DNA of 64,000 bases, taken from assembly GCF_001950255.1 (NCBI RefSeq), contig NZ_BDJK01000006.1:62001-126000 (forward strand). Direction: 5' to 3'. Below the pieces are notes generated by a model. The model searched no databases, was not told the origin of the DNA, and saw nothing but the letters and a program-made list of their open reading frames with translations. Each line of letters opens with the position of its first letter. The first letter of the stretch is position 1. Positions 17,821-25,944 of this stretch are shown here, piece by piece. The DNA is from Carboxydothermus pertinax (GTDB taxonomy: Bacteria; Bacillota; Z-2901; Carboxydothermales; Carboxydothermaceae). The position numbers were made by a program, and so were the translations under genes.

Positions 17821-19152
17821 ATGGGAAGACTTTTTGGAACTGATGGCGTCCGGGGGGTGGCCAATAGTGATCTCACCCCGGAACTTGCCTATAAATTAGG
17901 GCGGGCTGCTGCCTATGTGTTAAAGGAAAAATATAACGGTCAGGGTATTGTAGTAGGGAAAGATACCCGCATTTCCGGAGATCTTTTAGAAGCGTCAATA
18001 ACTGCCGGCATCTTATCGGTGGGTTTAGATGTTTTTAAAGTTGGGGTTATGCCTACTCCAGCGATTGCGTATTTAACCCGGGAATTAAAGGCTTTAGCCG
18101 GGACAGTAATCTCGGCCTCCCACAACCCCATGGAGGATAACGGCATTAAATTTTTCAGCGGTACCGGCTTTAAACTTCCCGATGAAGTGGAAGAGGAAAT
18201 TGAAAAGTATGTATTAGGAGAAAAAGAAATTCCGTTTCGGCCTACCGGTGCCGGGATAGGACGGGTGCAGGAAATTCGTGACGCCAGTTTGCTTTATAAA
18301 TCATTTGCCAAAGATACGGTAGAATTGCCTTTATCGGGTCTTAGGTTAGTGGTGGATTGTGCCAATGGCGCTGCTTCTTACGTTGCTCCCAAGATTTATG
18401 AAGAACTTGGGGCGGAGGTTATTCCTATTTTTAACACTCCCGATGGTACCAATATTAATGCTAACTGCGGTTCGACCCACCCGGAAGCTCTAATGCGAGC
18501 TGTGGTGGAGGAAGGTGCTCATCTGGGTCTTGCCCATGACGGTGATGCTGACCGGGTGCTGGCGGTGGATGAAAAGGGAAATCTGGTTGATGGCGACCAG
18601 ATTATGTTGATTATTGGTAAGTACTTAAAGAAAAAGGGCTTATTAAAAAATAACCGCATTGTGGTAACGGTAATGAGCAATTTGGGGTTGAAAAAAGCTT
18701 TTGCCCTGGAGGGTATTGAGGTTTTAGAGACAAAAGTTGGCGACAGGTATGTTTTAGAAGAGATGCTTAGAAGCGGGGCGGTAATTGGTGGCGAACAGTC
18801 GGGCCACATTATCCTTTTAGACCATAACACCACCGGAGACGGCATCATTACCGCTCTTCAGCTCATGCAGGTTCTGGTAGATGAAGGGAAAAAGCTGTCC
18901 GAACTTGCTGCCCAGATGCCCAAATTCCCGCAGGTCTTAAAAAACGTGCGGGTTTTGGATAAAGAAAAAATAATGGCTTCACCGGCACTTAAAGACGCCA
19001 TTGCCCTTGGTGAGAAAAAGCTTGGGGAAGGAAGGATTTTGGTAAGGCCTTCCGGAACCGAGCCTTTAATCCGGGTTATGGCGGAAGGGCCGAAGCATAA
19101 CCTTACCGAGGAGGTGGTGGATGAGATTATAGCGGTTATCAAAAAATTATAG
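17821..19152 (+). CDS. glmM: phosphoglucosamine mutase
   Basis: The 443-residue protein of the alpha-D-phosphohexomutase family interconverts glucosamine-6-phosphate and glucosamine-1-phosphate for peptidoglycan precursor synthesis. It starts [15 protein letters not shown]. The phospho-Ser loop is [11 protein letters not shown] (about residues 98-108), the metal loop is DGDADR (about 239-244), and the C-terminal phosphate loop is [12 protein letters not shown]. It lies directly upstream of the glmS ribozyme and glmS, the enzyme of the previous pathway step. Confidence 0.97.
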   Translation: MGRLFGTDGVRGVANSDLTPELAYKLGRAAAYVLKEKYNGQGIVVGKDTRISGDLLEASITAGILSVGLDVFKVGVMPTPAIAYLTRELKALAGTVISASHNPMEDNGIKFFSGTGFKLPDEVEEEIEKYVLGEKEIPFRPTGAGIGRVQEIRDASLLYKSFAKDTVELPLSGLRLVVDCANGAASYVAPKIYEELGAEVIPIFNTPDGTNINANCGSTHPEALMRAVVEEGAHLGLAHDGDADRVLAVDEKGNLVDGDQIMLIIGKYLKKKGLLKNNRIVVTVMSNLGLKKAFALEGIEVLETKVGDRYVLEEMLRSGAVIGGEQSGHIILLDHNTTGDGIITALQLMQVLVDEGKKLSELAAQMPKFPQVLKNVRVLDKEKIMASPALKDAIALGEKKLGEGRILVRPSGTEPLIRVMAEGPKHNLTEEVVDEIIAVIKKL

Positions 19153-19166
19153 GCAAGTTATTGCCT
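19151..19166 (+). other. short hairpin between glmM stop and ribozyme
   Basis: AGGCAA pairs with TTGCCT around GTTA, beginning within the glmM stop codon and ending four bases before the ribozyme core. There is no T run, so it is more likely an mRNA 3'-end stabiliser or spacer than a terminator. Confidence 0.5.
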
Positions 19167-19170
19167 TAAA

Positions 19171-19306
19171 GCGCCGGGACCCCTTTTGGGGTTGACGAGG
19201 AGGAGGTTTATCGAGGTTATCGGCGGATGCCTCCCGGCTTTTTCGCGGCCGTGAAAGGCGTCGGACAAAACCGAAGAGCAATCTTCGGGACAAAGGGCGC
19301 CGGGCG
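19171..19306 (+). ncRNA. glmS ribozyme: glmS ribozyme-riboswitch
   Basis: The conserved core is recognisable: GCGCC at 19171 just after the cleavage site (after A19170), then GTTGACGAGGAGGAGGTTTA, TCGAGGTTATCGGCGGATGC and CTCCCGGC. The P3/P4 helices with the CCGAAG/CTTCGG pair and the GGGCGCC close follow. This RNA binds glucosamine-6-phosphate, which acts as a cofactor for self-cleavage and so destabilises the glmS message. It sits between glmM and glmS, as expected. The 3' boundary is approximate. The ribozyme ends about 300 nt before the glmS start, farther than usual. Confidence 0.93.
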
Positions 19307-19318
19307 AATTGAAGTTAG

Positions 19319-19381
19319 AGGTTGGAAGTTGAAGGTTGGAATAAATCTTTTTTCAAGCTTCTCACATCCAACTTCCTACCT
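19319..19381 (+). repeat. inverted repeat in the glmS leader
   Basis: AGGTTGGAAGTTGA (19319-19332) is nearly complementary to CCAACTTCCTACCT (19368-19381). Tandem GAAGTT/GGTT motifs surround the left arm. It could be a small mobile hairpin or a structured spacer. No function is known to me. Confidence 0.5.
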
Positions 19382-19607
19382 TTCTAGTTTAGGGCGGCTT
19401 TAGCCCGCAAAACCGTAGGTGTGCTTTAAGCTGCCAGATTAAGGAGGTCGGCTAAGGCCAAACCTACAAATAACGCCGGCTGGAGTCGGTCTCACAAAGA
19501 AAATACTTCACACTTCCCACTATTCAAAGTGGGTAGGCATCTTATTGCTTTTTTGCCTTTTGAAAATACTAAAAATAATAAACTATTTTTGATTGGAGGA
19601 AACGAAC
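19382..19607 (+). other. unexplained structured leader segment upstream of glmS
   Basis: No ORF fits this 226-nt stretch, which is richer in G+C than its flanks up to about 19490. GGGC/GCCC (19392-19406), GTAGGT/ACCTAC (19425-19467) and CCCAC/GTGGG (about 19517-19533) can pair. I do not recognise a known riboswitch consensus. It may be an inserted element between the ribozyme and glmS, or an additional leader RNA. Confidence 0.35.
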
Positions 19608-21437
19608 ATGTGCGGAATTGTTGGCTATATAGGACCTAATCCTGCAGCACCAATTTTAATAAATGGTCTTAAAAAATTAGAATATAGAGGGTATGATTCG
19701 GCAGGGATTGCCGTAATTGAGGATAACGAAATAAGAATAACCAAATCCGTAGGCAAAATTGCCAACTTAGAAGAAAAACTTGCTGGGGTGGTTTTAAATG
19801 CCGCCGCGGGCATCGGCCACACCCGCTGGGCAACTCACGGCAAACCGTCCGACGAAAACGCCCATCCCCACTATGACTGCACGGGCAAGTTTGCGGTGGT
19901 GCATAACGGCATCATTGAAAACTACCTGGAATTAAAAGAAGAGCTGATAGCCGAAGGCCATACTTTCCGTTCGGAAACCGATACTGAAGTTTTAGCGCAC
20001 CTTTTAGAGAAGTATTATGATGGCGACCTTTTAGAGGCAGTTATAAAGCTTCAAAAACGCCTTCACGGCTCGTATGCAGTAGCTTTTCTTGCCGCCAATG
20101 AGCCGGGGAGGATTGTAGCGGTAAGAAAAGATAGTCCCTTGGTAGTGGGGTTAGGCGAAGGCGAGAATTTCCTTGCCTCAGACATTCCGGCTATCTTAGC
20201 CCACACCCGGAAGACCTATATTTTAGAAGATGGGGAAATAGCTGAACTTACCGCTAATACGGTAAAAATTTACGACATGGATGGTAATCCTGTAGCTAAA
20301 GAAATCTATGAAGTAACCTGGAACGCCGAAGAAGCAGAAAAAGGCGGCTATGCCCACTTTATGCAAAAAGAAATCTTTGAGCAGCCCAAAGCTCTACGGG
20401 ATACCTTGGCGGGCCGGCTAGACCTTGAAAGCCTCGAGGTTAAACTTCCCGAAATTGAAGCTAATCTTTCCTATTATCAAAATTTAAACCGCATCTTTAT
20501 TTCCGCCTGCGGTACTGCTTACCATGCAGGACTGGTAGGAAAATATCTTTTAGAAAAATTGGTCCGGATACCGGTGGAAATTGACGTAGCTTCCGAATTT
20601 CGCTACCGGGACCCGTTAATAAAGGAAGGCGATCTTTTAATAGTCATCAGCCAGTCCGGCGAGACTGCCGACACCTTAGCGGCTCTAAGGGAGGCCAAGA
20701 AACGGGGGGCCCGGGTACTGGCCGTCACCAACGTGGTGGGAAGCTCGGTTTCCCGGGAGGCCGACGATGTTATCTACACCTGGGCGGGCCCGGAAATTGC
20801 CGTAGCTTCCACTAAAGCTTACACCACCCAGCTTTTGGTGATGTACCTTTTAGCTCTTTATCTTGGCCGGGCCAAAGGAAGTATCGAGGAAAAGCTCTAT
20901 AAAGAAATGGTCCAGGGGCTGAAAGAAATTCCACAAAAAGTCCAGGAAGTTCTTGATGCCGAAGCTAAAGTTATCGAATTCGCTAAAAAACACTTAACTA
21001 AAGAAGATGCTTTCTTTATCGGCCGGGGCCTTGACTTTGCCGTAAGTTTGGAAGGCCAGCTAAAACTAAAAGAAATCTCCTACATCCACGCCGAAGCCTA
21101 CGCCGCTGGTGAATTAAAACACGGAACTTTAGCTTTAATCGTCAAAGACGTACCAGTAATAGCTTTAGCAACCCAGGAAGCTTTGTTTGAAAAAATGCTT
21201 TCTAACATAAAAGAAGTAAACGCCCGGGAAGCTACCATCCTCGGCATCGCCTTTGAAGGTAAAAAGGAACTTGCTAAAGTAACCGACGACCAGATCTATC
21301 TTCCCCGGGTACCGGAGTTACTGGCCCCAATTTTAGCGGTAGTGCCCCTGCAGCTTTTAGCCTACCACATGTCGGTCTTACGGGGTAACGATGTCGACAA
21401 ACCGCGAAACCTGGCTAAGAGCGTGACGGTGGAGTAA
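19608..21437 (+). CDS. glmS: glutamine--fructose-6-phosphate aminotransferase
   Basis: The 609-residue enzyme forms glucosamine-6-phosphate from fructose-6-phosphate and glutamine. The true start is ATG 19608, giving MCGIVGYIG, since Cys2 becomes the N-terminal nucleophile. A TTG frame start 15 bases upstream lies in its GGAGG site. The glutaminase domain covers 1-240 (HTRWATHGKPS, HNGIIENY). Two SIS sugar-isomerase domains follow (SACGTAYHAG, SQSGETADTL, STKAYTTQ), ending in KPRNLAKSVTVE. Expression should be controlled by the upstream ribozyme. The last 27 bp are repeated at 29903-29929. Confidence 0.97.
   Translation: MCGIVGYIGPNPAAPILINGLKKLEYRGYDSAGIAVIEDNEIRITKSVGKIANLEEKLAGVVLNAAAGIGHTRWATHGKPSDENAHPHYDCTGKFAVVHNGIIENYLELKEELIAEGHTFRSETDTEVLAHLLEKYYDGDLLEAVIKLQKRLHGSYAVAFLAANEPGRIVAVRKDSPLVVGLGEGENFLASDIPAILAHTRKTYILEDGEIAELTANTVKIYDMDGNPVAKEIYEVTWNAEEAEKGGYAHFMQKEIFEQPKALRDTLAGRLDLESLEVKLPEIEANLSYYQNLNRIFISACGTAYHAGLVGKYLLEKLVRIPVEIDVASEFRYRDPLIKEGDLLIVISQSGETADTLAALREAKKRGARVLAVTNVVGSSVSREADDVIYTWAGPEIAVASTKAYTTQLLVMYLLALYLGRAKGSIEEKLYKEMVQGLKEIPQKVQEVLDAEAKVIEFAKKHLTKEDAFFIGRGLDFAVSLEGQLKLKEISYIHAEAYAAGELKHGTLALIVKDVPVIALATQEALFEKMLSNIKEVNAREATILGIAFEGKKELAKVTDDQIYLPRVPELLAPILAVVPLQLLAYHMSVLRGNDVDKPRNLAKSVTVE
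21410..21436 (+). repeat. glmS 3'-end direct repeat, left copy (candidate attL)
   Basis: The final codons of glmS (CTGGCTAAGAGCGTGACGG and flanks) recur at 29903-29929 with one T/C difference in 27 bases. The copies bracket 8.5 kb of accessory-type DNA. A possible short inverted repeat lies just inside each copy (TAACTAAACCA at 21442-21452; TGGTTTAATTA at 29888-29898). Confidence 0.6.
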
Positions 21438-21559
21438 GTTTTAACTAAACCACCTTTTGGTGTATTTTTCATTTATTCCTCCTACTCATGCGAAAAAAGT
21501 GGTTCCGTTGAATGAGTGTTAAGGGAAAAGGATTAAGGCTTAAGTTCATAATGAACCGC

Positions 21560-21618
21560 AAAGGGATAAGTGGAAAGTCTTTAAGAACGTTGATTTAATG
21601 CCACTTATCCCTTTTTTT
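21560..21618 (+). terminator. hairpin with T run, repeated at 25883
   Basis: AAAGGGATAAGTGG (21560-21573) pairs perfectly with CCACTTATCCCTTT (21601-21614), followed by TTTT. It has the form of a terminator and shares both arms and the upstream GTTAAGGGAAAA with the element at 25883-25940. Confidence 0.65.
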
Positions 21619-21619
21619 C

Positions 21620-22032
21620 TTGAACGATGATCCTACCCATTTGGAACAACTTTTTTCACAAAAATTGGAGGAGTATTTGGGAAATTATCGGGAAAATAAT
21701 ACTGCGTCACAGAAAAACTTTATTACCTACCATAAAGTCCCATGTAGATTTTACACAGGGTGGAGGGGAATGGAAAGGGTTTTTTTAAATAAACATGAAA
21801 AACATTTGGATAAACTATTCCTCACAAAGCAATAGCTCGATTCGGTGAAGAAAAGTAGGAGGGACTTTCAGTTAAGAAGAATAAAGTTGGCTATTCATGA
21901 GTTGAAAAGACAGGGAGAATTCCAAAGCTATGGAATGTGATGAGAAAAGCGGGGATAAGAAAGGAATTTTGCCAAGATATGAAGAATTATATAATTGAAG
22001 TTATTAAGAATGTAAATGTTGATAATGGATAA
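21620..22032 (+). pseudogene. decayed gene, family not identified
   Basis: Three frames in succession give a continuous protein-like sequence: a 71-codon frame ending at TAG 21833-21835 (with CRFYTGWRGMERVFL), then KKSRRDFQLRRIKLAIHELK, then after a frame change RIPKLWNVMRKAGIRKEF up to TAA at about 22030. The basic, helical C-terminal part looks DNA-binding. I cannot name the family. Because it lies just after glmS, a remnant of a Tn7-type targeting protein or another mobile-element protein should be tested, but this is only a suggestion. Confidence 0.45.
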
Positions 22033-22196
22033 CTATATCCATTTCAGGAACATTGCCTAAATCATTCTATGTTAGTACTACATTTTTACCAAAAATTGGA
22101 ATTTAACATGGTATCTTTATTTAGCTGAAGAGGCAAAAAAATAAAACAGGAAATCCCGGAATATGATTTAAATACATTTTTTAGGAGGCATAAAAC

Positions 22197-22290
22197 TTGG
22201 ATAAAGAACAGCTGCAGGAAATTTTATTATAAGACGAATATTACTGGGGAACTGAACCAACTGAATTAGCAGAAAAAACGACAATTTTTA
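22197..22290 (+). pseudogene. 5' fragment of a SAM-dependent methyltransferase gene
   Basis: TTG 22197 opens LDKEQLQEILL, then an in-frame TAA, then DEYYWGTEPTELAEK. This is the same as the N-terminus of the intact gene at 34481 (MDKDKLQEIYLKEEYYWRTEPNELSRK), and the ribosome binding site TTAGGAGG is shared too. The similarity stops after about 30 codons. It is a truncated, nonsense-mutated relative of that gene. Confidence 0.7.
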
Positions 22291-22576
22291 AAGTGATTTT
22301 TCCTTAATAAGTTACACTCATGGTTTAGTTTATCAGAAAGCACCTGATTGGGTATTAGTTCTTTACTCTAATTAGTGAAAAGATACCTTTTCGGAAAAGT
22401 TAAAAAACACCCTTTTATTACGGCTCTGTTAAAGATGATGTTTTTTCATCCACTTTTATTAGGCTAGCGGGCAGACAATTTTAATAATATTTTGGAAACT
22501 TACACGTTTATACTACTGAACGTCATGGTAAACTGTTCATTGTATTTATCTGCTTAAAAAGGTGGTTTCATATATA
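22291..22576. other. degenerate AT-rich stretch, no intact gene
   Basis: There is no ORF with a start and ribosome binding site and no clear terminator or RNA. Short protein-like runs in several frames suggest decayed coding sequence. The last 30 bases hold the ribosome binding site of the DUF2971 gene. Confidence 0.5.
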
Positions 22577-23572
22577 ATGTGGATTAAAGAATTCTTAAGG
22601 CTGCTTTTTCCACTAAATCCTGATGAAATGCGTATTGAAGAGGCAATACAATTAAAACACAGACATATACCTAATGCATTATATCGTTACCGAAGTCTTA
22701 GCGAATATAGTCTTGATAATCTTAAAAATGAACGTGAAAGGCTGTCATATCCCTCAGAATTCAATGATCCGTTTGACGCAAGCATAAAGATTAATTACGC
22801 ATTATTAAGTAAGGAACTTTTTCTCCATAGAAATATGCAAAAAATACTTATAGAATTACAAAATAAACTTGGAATATCCCTTAGCGATCAGGCAATTAGG
22901 GAAATTCGTAATTCAGAAGATCCGTTTTATTCTTTTTCAAAACATGTAGCAAGATTTGATGAAACCCTTCATGGTAAGGAAGAGGATTTTGCAAGATCTT
23001 TATCTGAAATTACCTTAGAACAAATTAAATCCATTTTTGCTCAGTTTCGAAGTAGCTTCCAAACAGGATATTTAGTGATGTGTTTAAGTGAAGTGAAGGA
23101 TAGTATTCTCATGTGGAGTCATTATTCTGAGAACCATACTGGCTTTTGTATAGAATATAACTTTAAAGAATTGGGTCCACTTAATCCACAGAGTAGAATG
23201 CTTTTCCCAATTAATTACACTGATGATTTATTCGACGCAACGCAATATATATTGCAACCATTAATTAGGAGAGACCACTCATTTAATAACCTCTTCGGGA
23301 TTTACCCAACGATAACAAAGTCAACACATTGGGCATATGAAAAAGAATGGCGAATAGTCTTTCCATTGGGTCCAAATGCTTCAGAAGAACAGCGTTTTAT
23401 TAAATTACCTAAACCTAAAGCTTTATATATAGGTGCCAAAGCAAGTGCTGAAAATATTGGGAGGCTAAAAGAAATAGCAATCATAAAGAAGATTCCTCTT
23501 TTTCAAATGATGCTTTCAGAAACATCCTATGTTTTAGTACAAAAAATGTTGTATCATCCAAACCAACAATAA
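22577..23572 (+). CDS. DUF2971 domain protein
   Basis: The 331-residue soluble protein carries the DUF2971 landmarks: LYRYRSLSEYSLDNL near the N-terminus, PSEFNDPFDASI (about residues 56-67), VMCLSEVKDSILMWSHYSENHTGFCIEYNF in the centre, and YEKEWRIVFP late. The family is widespread and often lies in variable or defence-rich regions; no reaction is established that I know of. The ATG at 22577 is preferred, though its AGGTGG lies 12 bases away; a GTG at 22562 is the other option. Codon usage is much more AT-rich than the neighbouring core genes, in keeping with acquisition. Confidence 0.8.
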   Translation: MWIKEFLRLLFPLNPDEMRIEEAIQLKHRHIPNALYRYRSLSEYSLDNLKNERERLSYPSEFNDPFDASIKINYALLSKELFLHRNMQKILIELQNKLGISLSDQAIREIRNSEDPFYSFSKHVARFDETLHGKEEDFARSLSEITLEQIKSIFAQFRSSFQTGYLVMCLSEVKDSILMWSHYSENHTGFCIEYNFKELGPLNPQSRMLFPINYTDDLFDATQYILQPLIRRDHSFNNLFGIYPTITKSTHWAYEKEWRIVFPLGPNASEEQRFIKLPKPKALYIGAKASAENIGRLKEIAIIKKIPLFQMMLSETSYVLVQKMLYHPNQQ

Positions 23573-23682
23573 ATTAAATAATCATTCTAGCCTTTAGCAG
23601 AACTAGAAAATCTTAAAAGATAATATCATACTACTATTTGGAGAAAAGTTCTTATTTTAATACCAATAAGGAGGATATTTTT

Positions 23683-24258
23683 ATGGATATACCTAAAGCA
23701 ATGCAAGGGTTAAACTTTGTAAAACCACCAAGGGAGTTTGTTGATTTTGCAAAAAGATATGGGGTTGAAAATGTTGTATTTGTCGATGATGAAAGATGTG
23801 AAAGGTCGTTAAGGTTTAATAATAATATCTTTATAAAAATTACAGGCCATTGGGACGTTTATATTTTATTTCCGATTCAAGCCAAGACATTTAGTGAAGT
23901 GATAACATTACGATTTTTGCATGAGGTAGGCCATGTTTACCATAAACATCGTGGTTCTTTGAATGATACTGAAAAATTAAATATAACATATACCAGTGAT
24001 CCTTGGAGAGACACTTTTACAGGAGATGAGGGAGAGGCATGGTTTTTTGCATTTAAAATAAGAAAATATAATAGGGATGATTATAAAAAGTTAGTAATTT
24101 CATGTGAAAAATTCTTAGAGGTTTATAATTATAATAGTGAAATCTATTGGGGGAATATTGCTGAAGAGGAATGGAAAAGGATAAATAATTGTCCTCTCCC
24201 TCAAGATATTAGTAGTTACTGTCCAAAGTGGCTTATTGAAAAATATAATAAAATTTAA
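23683..24258 (+). CDS. putative zinc metallopeptidase (HExxH), ImmA/IrrE-like
   Basis: The 191-residue protein contains HEVGHVYHKH (HExxH, about residues 84-93), followed 38 residues later by GDEGEAWFFAFKI, where a Glu or Asp could be the third metal ligand. This is the pattern of ImmA/IrrE-type peptidases that cleave repressors or toxins, though overall similarity is weak. AAGGAGG precedes ATG 23683. It is 110 bp after the DUF2971 gene and 235 bp before an unknown gene, all in the same direction and equally AT-rich. Confidence 0.55.
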   Translation: MDIPKAMQGLNFVKPPREFVDFAKRYGVENVVFVDDERCERSLRFNNNIFIKITGHWDVYILFPIQAKTFSEVITLRFLHEVGHVYHKHRGSLNDTEKLNITYTSDPWRDTFTGDEGEAWFFAFKIRKYNRDDYKKLVISCEKFLEVYNYNSEIYWGNIAEEEWKRINNCPLPQDISSYCPKWLIEKYNKI

Positions 24259-24493
24259 TGAAGTGTATAAGCTTTACATAGCTAATAGTTTTATTTTTAA
24301 AACAAGAGGCCTTATTAGTATAAAGAGAAATTCCTACAATAACACGACTATATTGTCATTTTTTAGGTGCATTTAGGGAATTTTAGGACAAATTTTTAGA
24401 TGTATAAGAAGAAGCAGGAGAACTTACAGTAATTTACAATGGCAGGGGGATCAAGAGTCAACAAAAGAAATTTGATTATATGAGGTGCAGGGT

Positions 24494-25327
24494 ATGCTTA
24501 CAATTGAAGAATACATTGCTAAAAGAAAAAAAGAAGATAAGCTAATTGAATTCGATGTTGAGAAAAGAATTGACAATATAAAGCTATGTGTGGATTATAT
24601 CTTTGAATATTTTAATAATTACTTAGATATTACTGAGGTTGAGAATCAAACAATTCTCAATAATGAAAGACTTGATGCTTTTCGGAAGCAATTACGTGAT
24701 TATGATAAAGATATTCAAGATTGGCTTGTAAATATATACGATGAATATGGGAAATACATGCATAGAATTATAGGCAAAATTCTTGATGAAAACGACATAT
24801 TTTTGCTCTATAGTACTGAGAGTGAATTTAGAAGCGCTTCATATGATTGTTATTCTAAATTGATAAAAAAATATCCATTTTTAAAAGATCAAACTGAAAT
24901 GTTATTCCTATTTATTAAGGATTATCATAGAGTCAAAAGTATTTCAGCGATGAAATACAATGAACTCCCTTTTTTCACTCAATCAATAAGTGACTGGATT
25001 GAGAAGACTCAAGCAAAATATAATGTAAGTATTCCAGCTTTTGCATATACTTATGTTTTTAAATTTTCTAAGGACTATAAGAAATGGCCTGCAACGCATA
25101 AAAAGAAATCTGATAATCCTTATTTTCCTTATGATTATGACTACAAACAGAAAAAGAATCTATTTAATTTAGATTCATTATATACAAGGGTGTCCAATAA
25201 AGCTTTTATTAGAGGTCATAAGCAAGAGTTGGAATTAATTATGATGTACTATTGGATGCATGATATAGAAACTGACGATGAATACTGGAATGAATATTTA
25301 GAAAAGGCACTAACGATTATTAAGTAA
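24494..25327 (+). CDS. hypothetical protein, AT-rich, unknown family
   Basis: This 277-residue soluble protein is acidic and rich in Lys, Tyr and Asp, with a mostly helical look and no signal peptide or membrane helix. The N-terminus MLTIEEYIAKRKKEDK and C-terminal IMMYYWMHDIETDDEYW match no family I know. ATG 24494 is chosen over GTG 24485, which overlaps the ribosome binding site. As the last of three collinear AT-rich genes it may belong with the DUF2971 and HExxH proteins. Confidence 0.6.
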   Translation: MLTIEEYIAKRKKEDKLIEFDVEKRIDNIKLCVDYIFEYFNNYLDITEVENQTILNNERLDAFRKQLRDYDKDIQDWLVNIYDEYGKYMHRIIGKILDENDIFLLYSTESEFRSASYDCYSKLIKKYPFLKDQTEMLFLFIKDYHRVKSISAMKYNELPFFTQSISDWIEKTQAKYNVSIPAFAYTYVFKFSKDYKKWPATHKKKSDNPYFPYDYDYKQKKNLFNLDSLYTRVSNKAFIRGHKQELELIMMYYWMHDIETDDEYWNEYLEKALTIIK

Positions 25328-25439
25328 TTTACATTGACTCATATAAAGATTAGCATTTCGATTATTATGAAGCACAATTAAAAGTTGTTCCTTTGAAGAA
25401 AATGCAAAGGTGTTTGAGAAAGGGTTTTTTTTAATTAAC

Positions 25440-25519
25440 AGCTCCCCTAAAACGGGAGCTGGAATAATAGTTGCCAGGGCTGCAAATTTCGGAAGTGTCC
25501 CAAGAACTACTAAAATCAA
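25440..25519 (-). pseudogene. short fragment of an NCS2 nucleobase permease gene
   Basis: On the minus strand about 26 codons read LVVLGTLPKFAALATIIPAPVLG, a strong match to the conserved segment near the C-terminal third of uracil/xanthine permeases. Nothing permease-like continues on either side. The intact permease at 13611 is not an exact source by eye (it has SLVGKIAAAIQTIPTPVMG there). Confidence 0.45.
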
Positions 25520-25629
25520 TCAGCACACTCCTCGTTTTTTGCAATTTTTTTACGATGAACACAGCTGTTCAGGGGGACAAAAACAACAGCCACATCTTGC
25601 TTAACAGTCTGCCAACTTCCAGAAAATAG

Positions 25630-25860
25630 GTTGTTACCGTCAAATATCTGTTTGCCATCCTTGTGGTCGCGGTCGTACCAATGGTATATAATCTGGGAAA
25701 GAAACATAACTTCTGGGGTATCGTGGATTTGAACCAATCCTCCCCTACCTACCTTCTGTTTGTTCTGTTGTCCGGTTTAACCTTAATCATCTTGCTGAGT
25801 TCATGGTCCTTGTCGGTCCTCTTTATGAGAGAAAGGAATTTTGAGCAAATCGAGGGTTAA
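25630..25860 (+). pseudogene. 3' fragment of a membrane-protein gene
   Basis: An open frame without a proper start encodes two hydrophobic helices (KYLFAILVVAVVPMVYNLG and LLFVLLSGLTLIILLSSW) and a charged tail ending FEQIEG. It looks like the C-terminus of a larger transporter. A GTG at 25663 exists but has no ribosome binding site. Confidence 0.4.
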
Positions 25861-25882
25861 GGGAAAAAGTATAAAGAATAGT

Positions 25883-25940
25883 AAAGGGATAAGTGCGAAA
25901 CCCTGAAAATGAAGGACTTACGCTACTTATCCCTTTTTTT
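25883..25940 (+). terminator. hairpin with T run, second copy of the 21560 element
   Basis: AAAGGGATAAGTGCG (25883-25897) pairs with CGCTACTTATCCCTTT (25921-25936), followed by TTTT. Arms and upstream GGTTAAGGGAAAA match the copy at 21560-21618, while the loop differs. Confidence 0.65.
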
Positions 25941-25944
25941 CGGC

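Noticed and set aside
25440-25465. Palindrome AGCTCCC...GGGAGCT as a terminator
   Set aside because: It has no T run on the correct side in either direction and overlaps a permease-like coding remnant.
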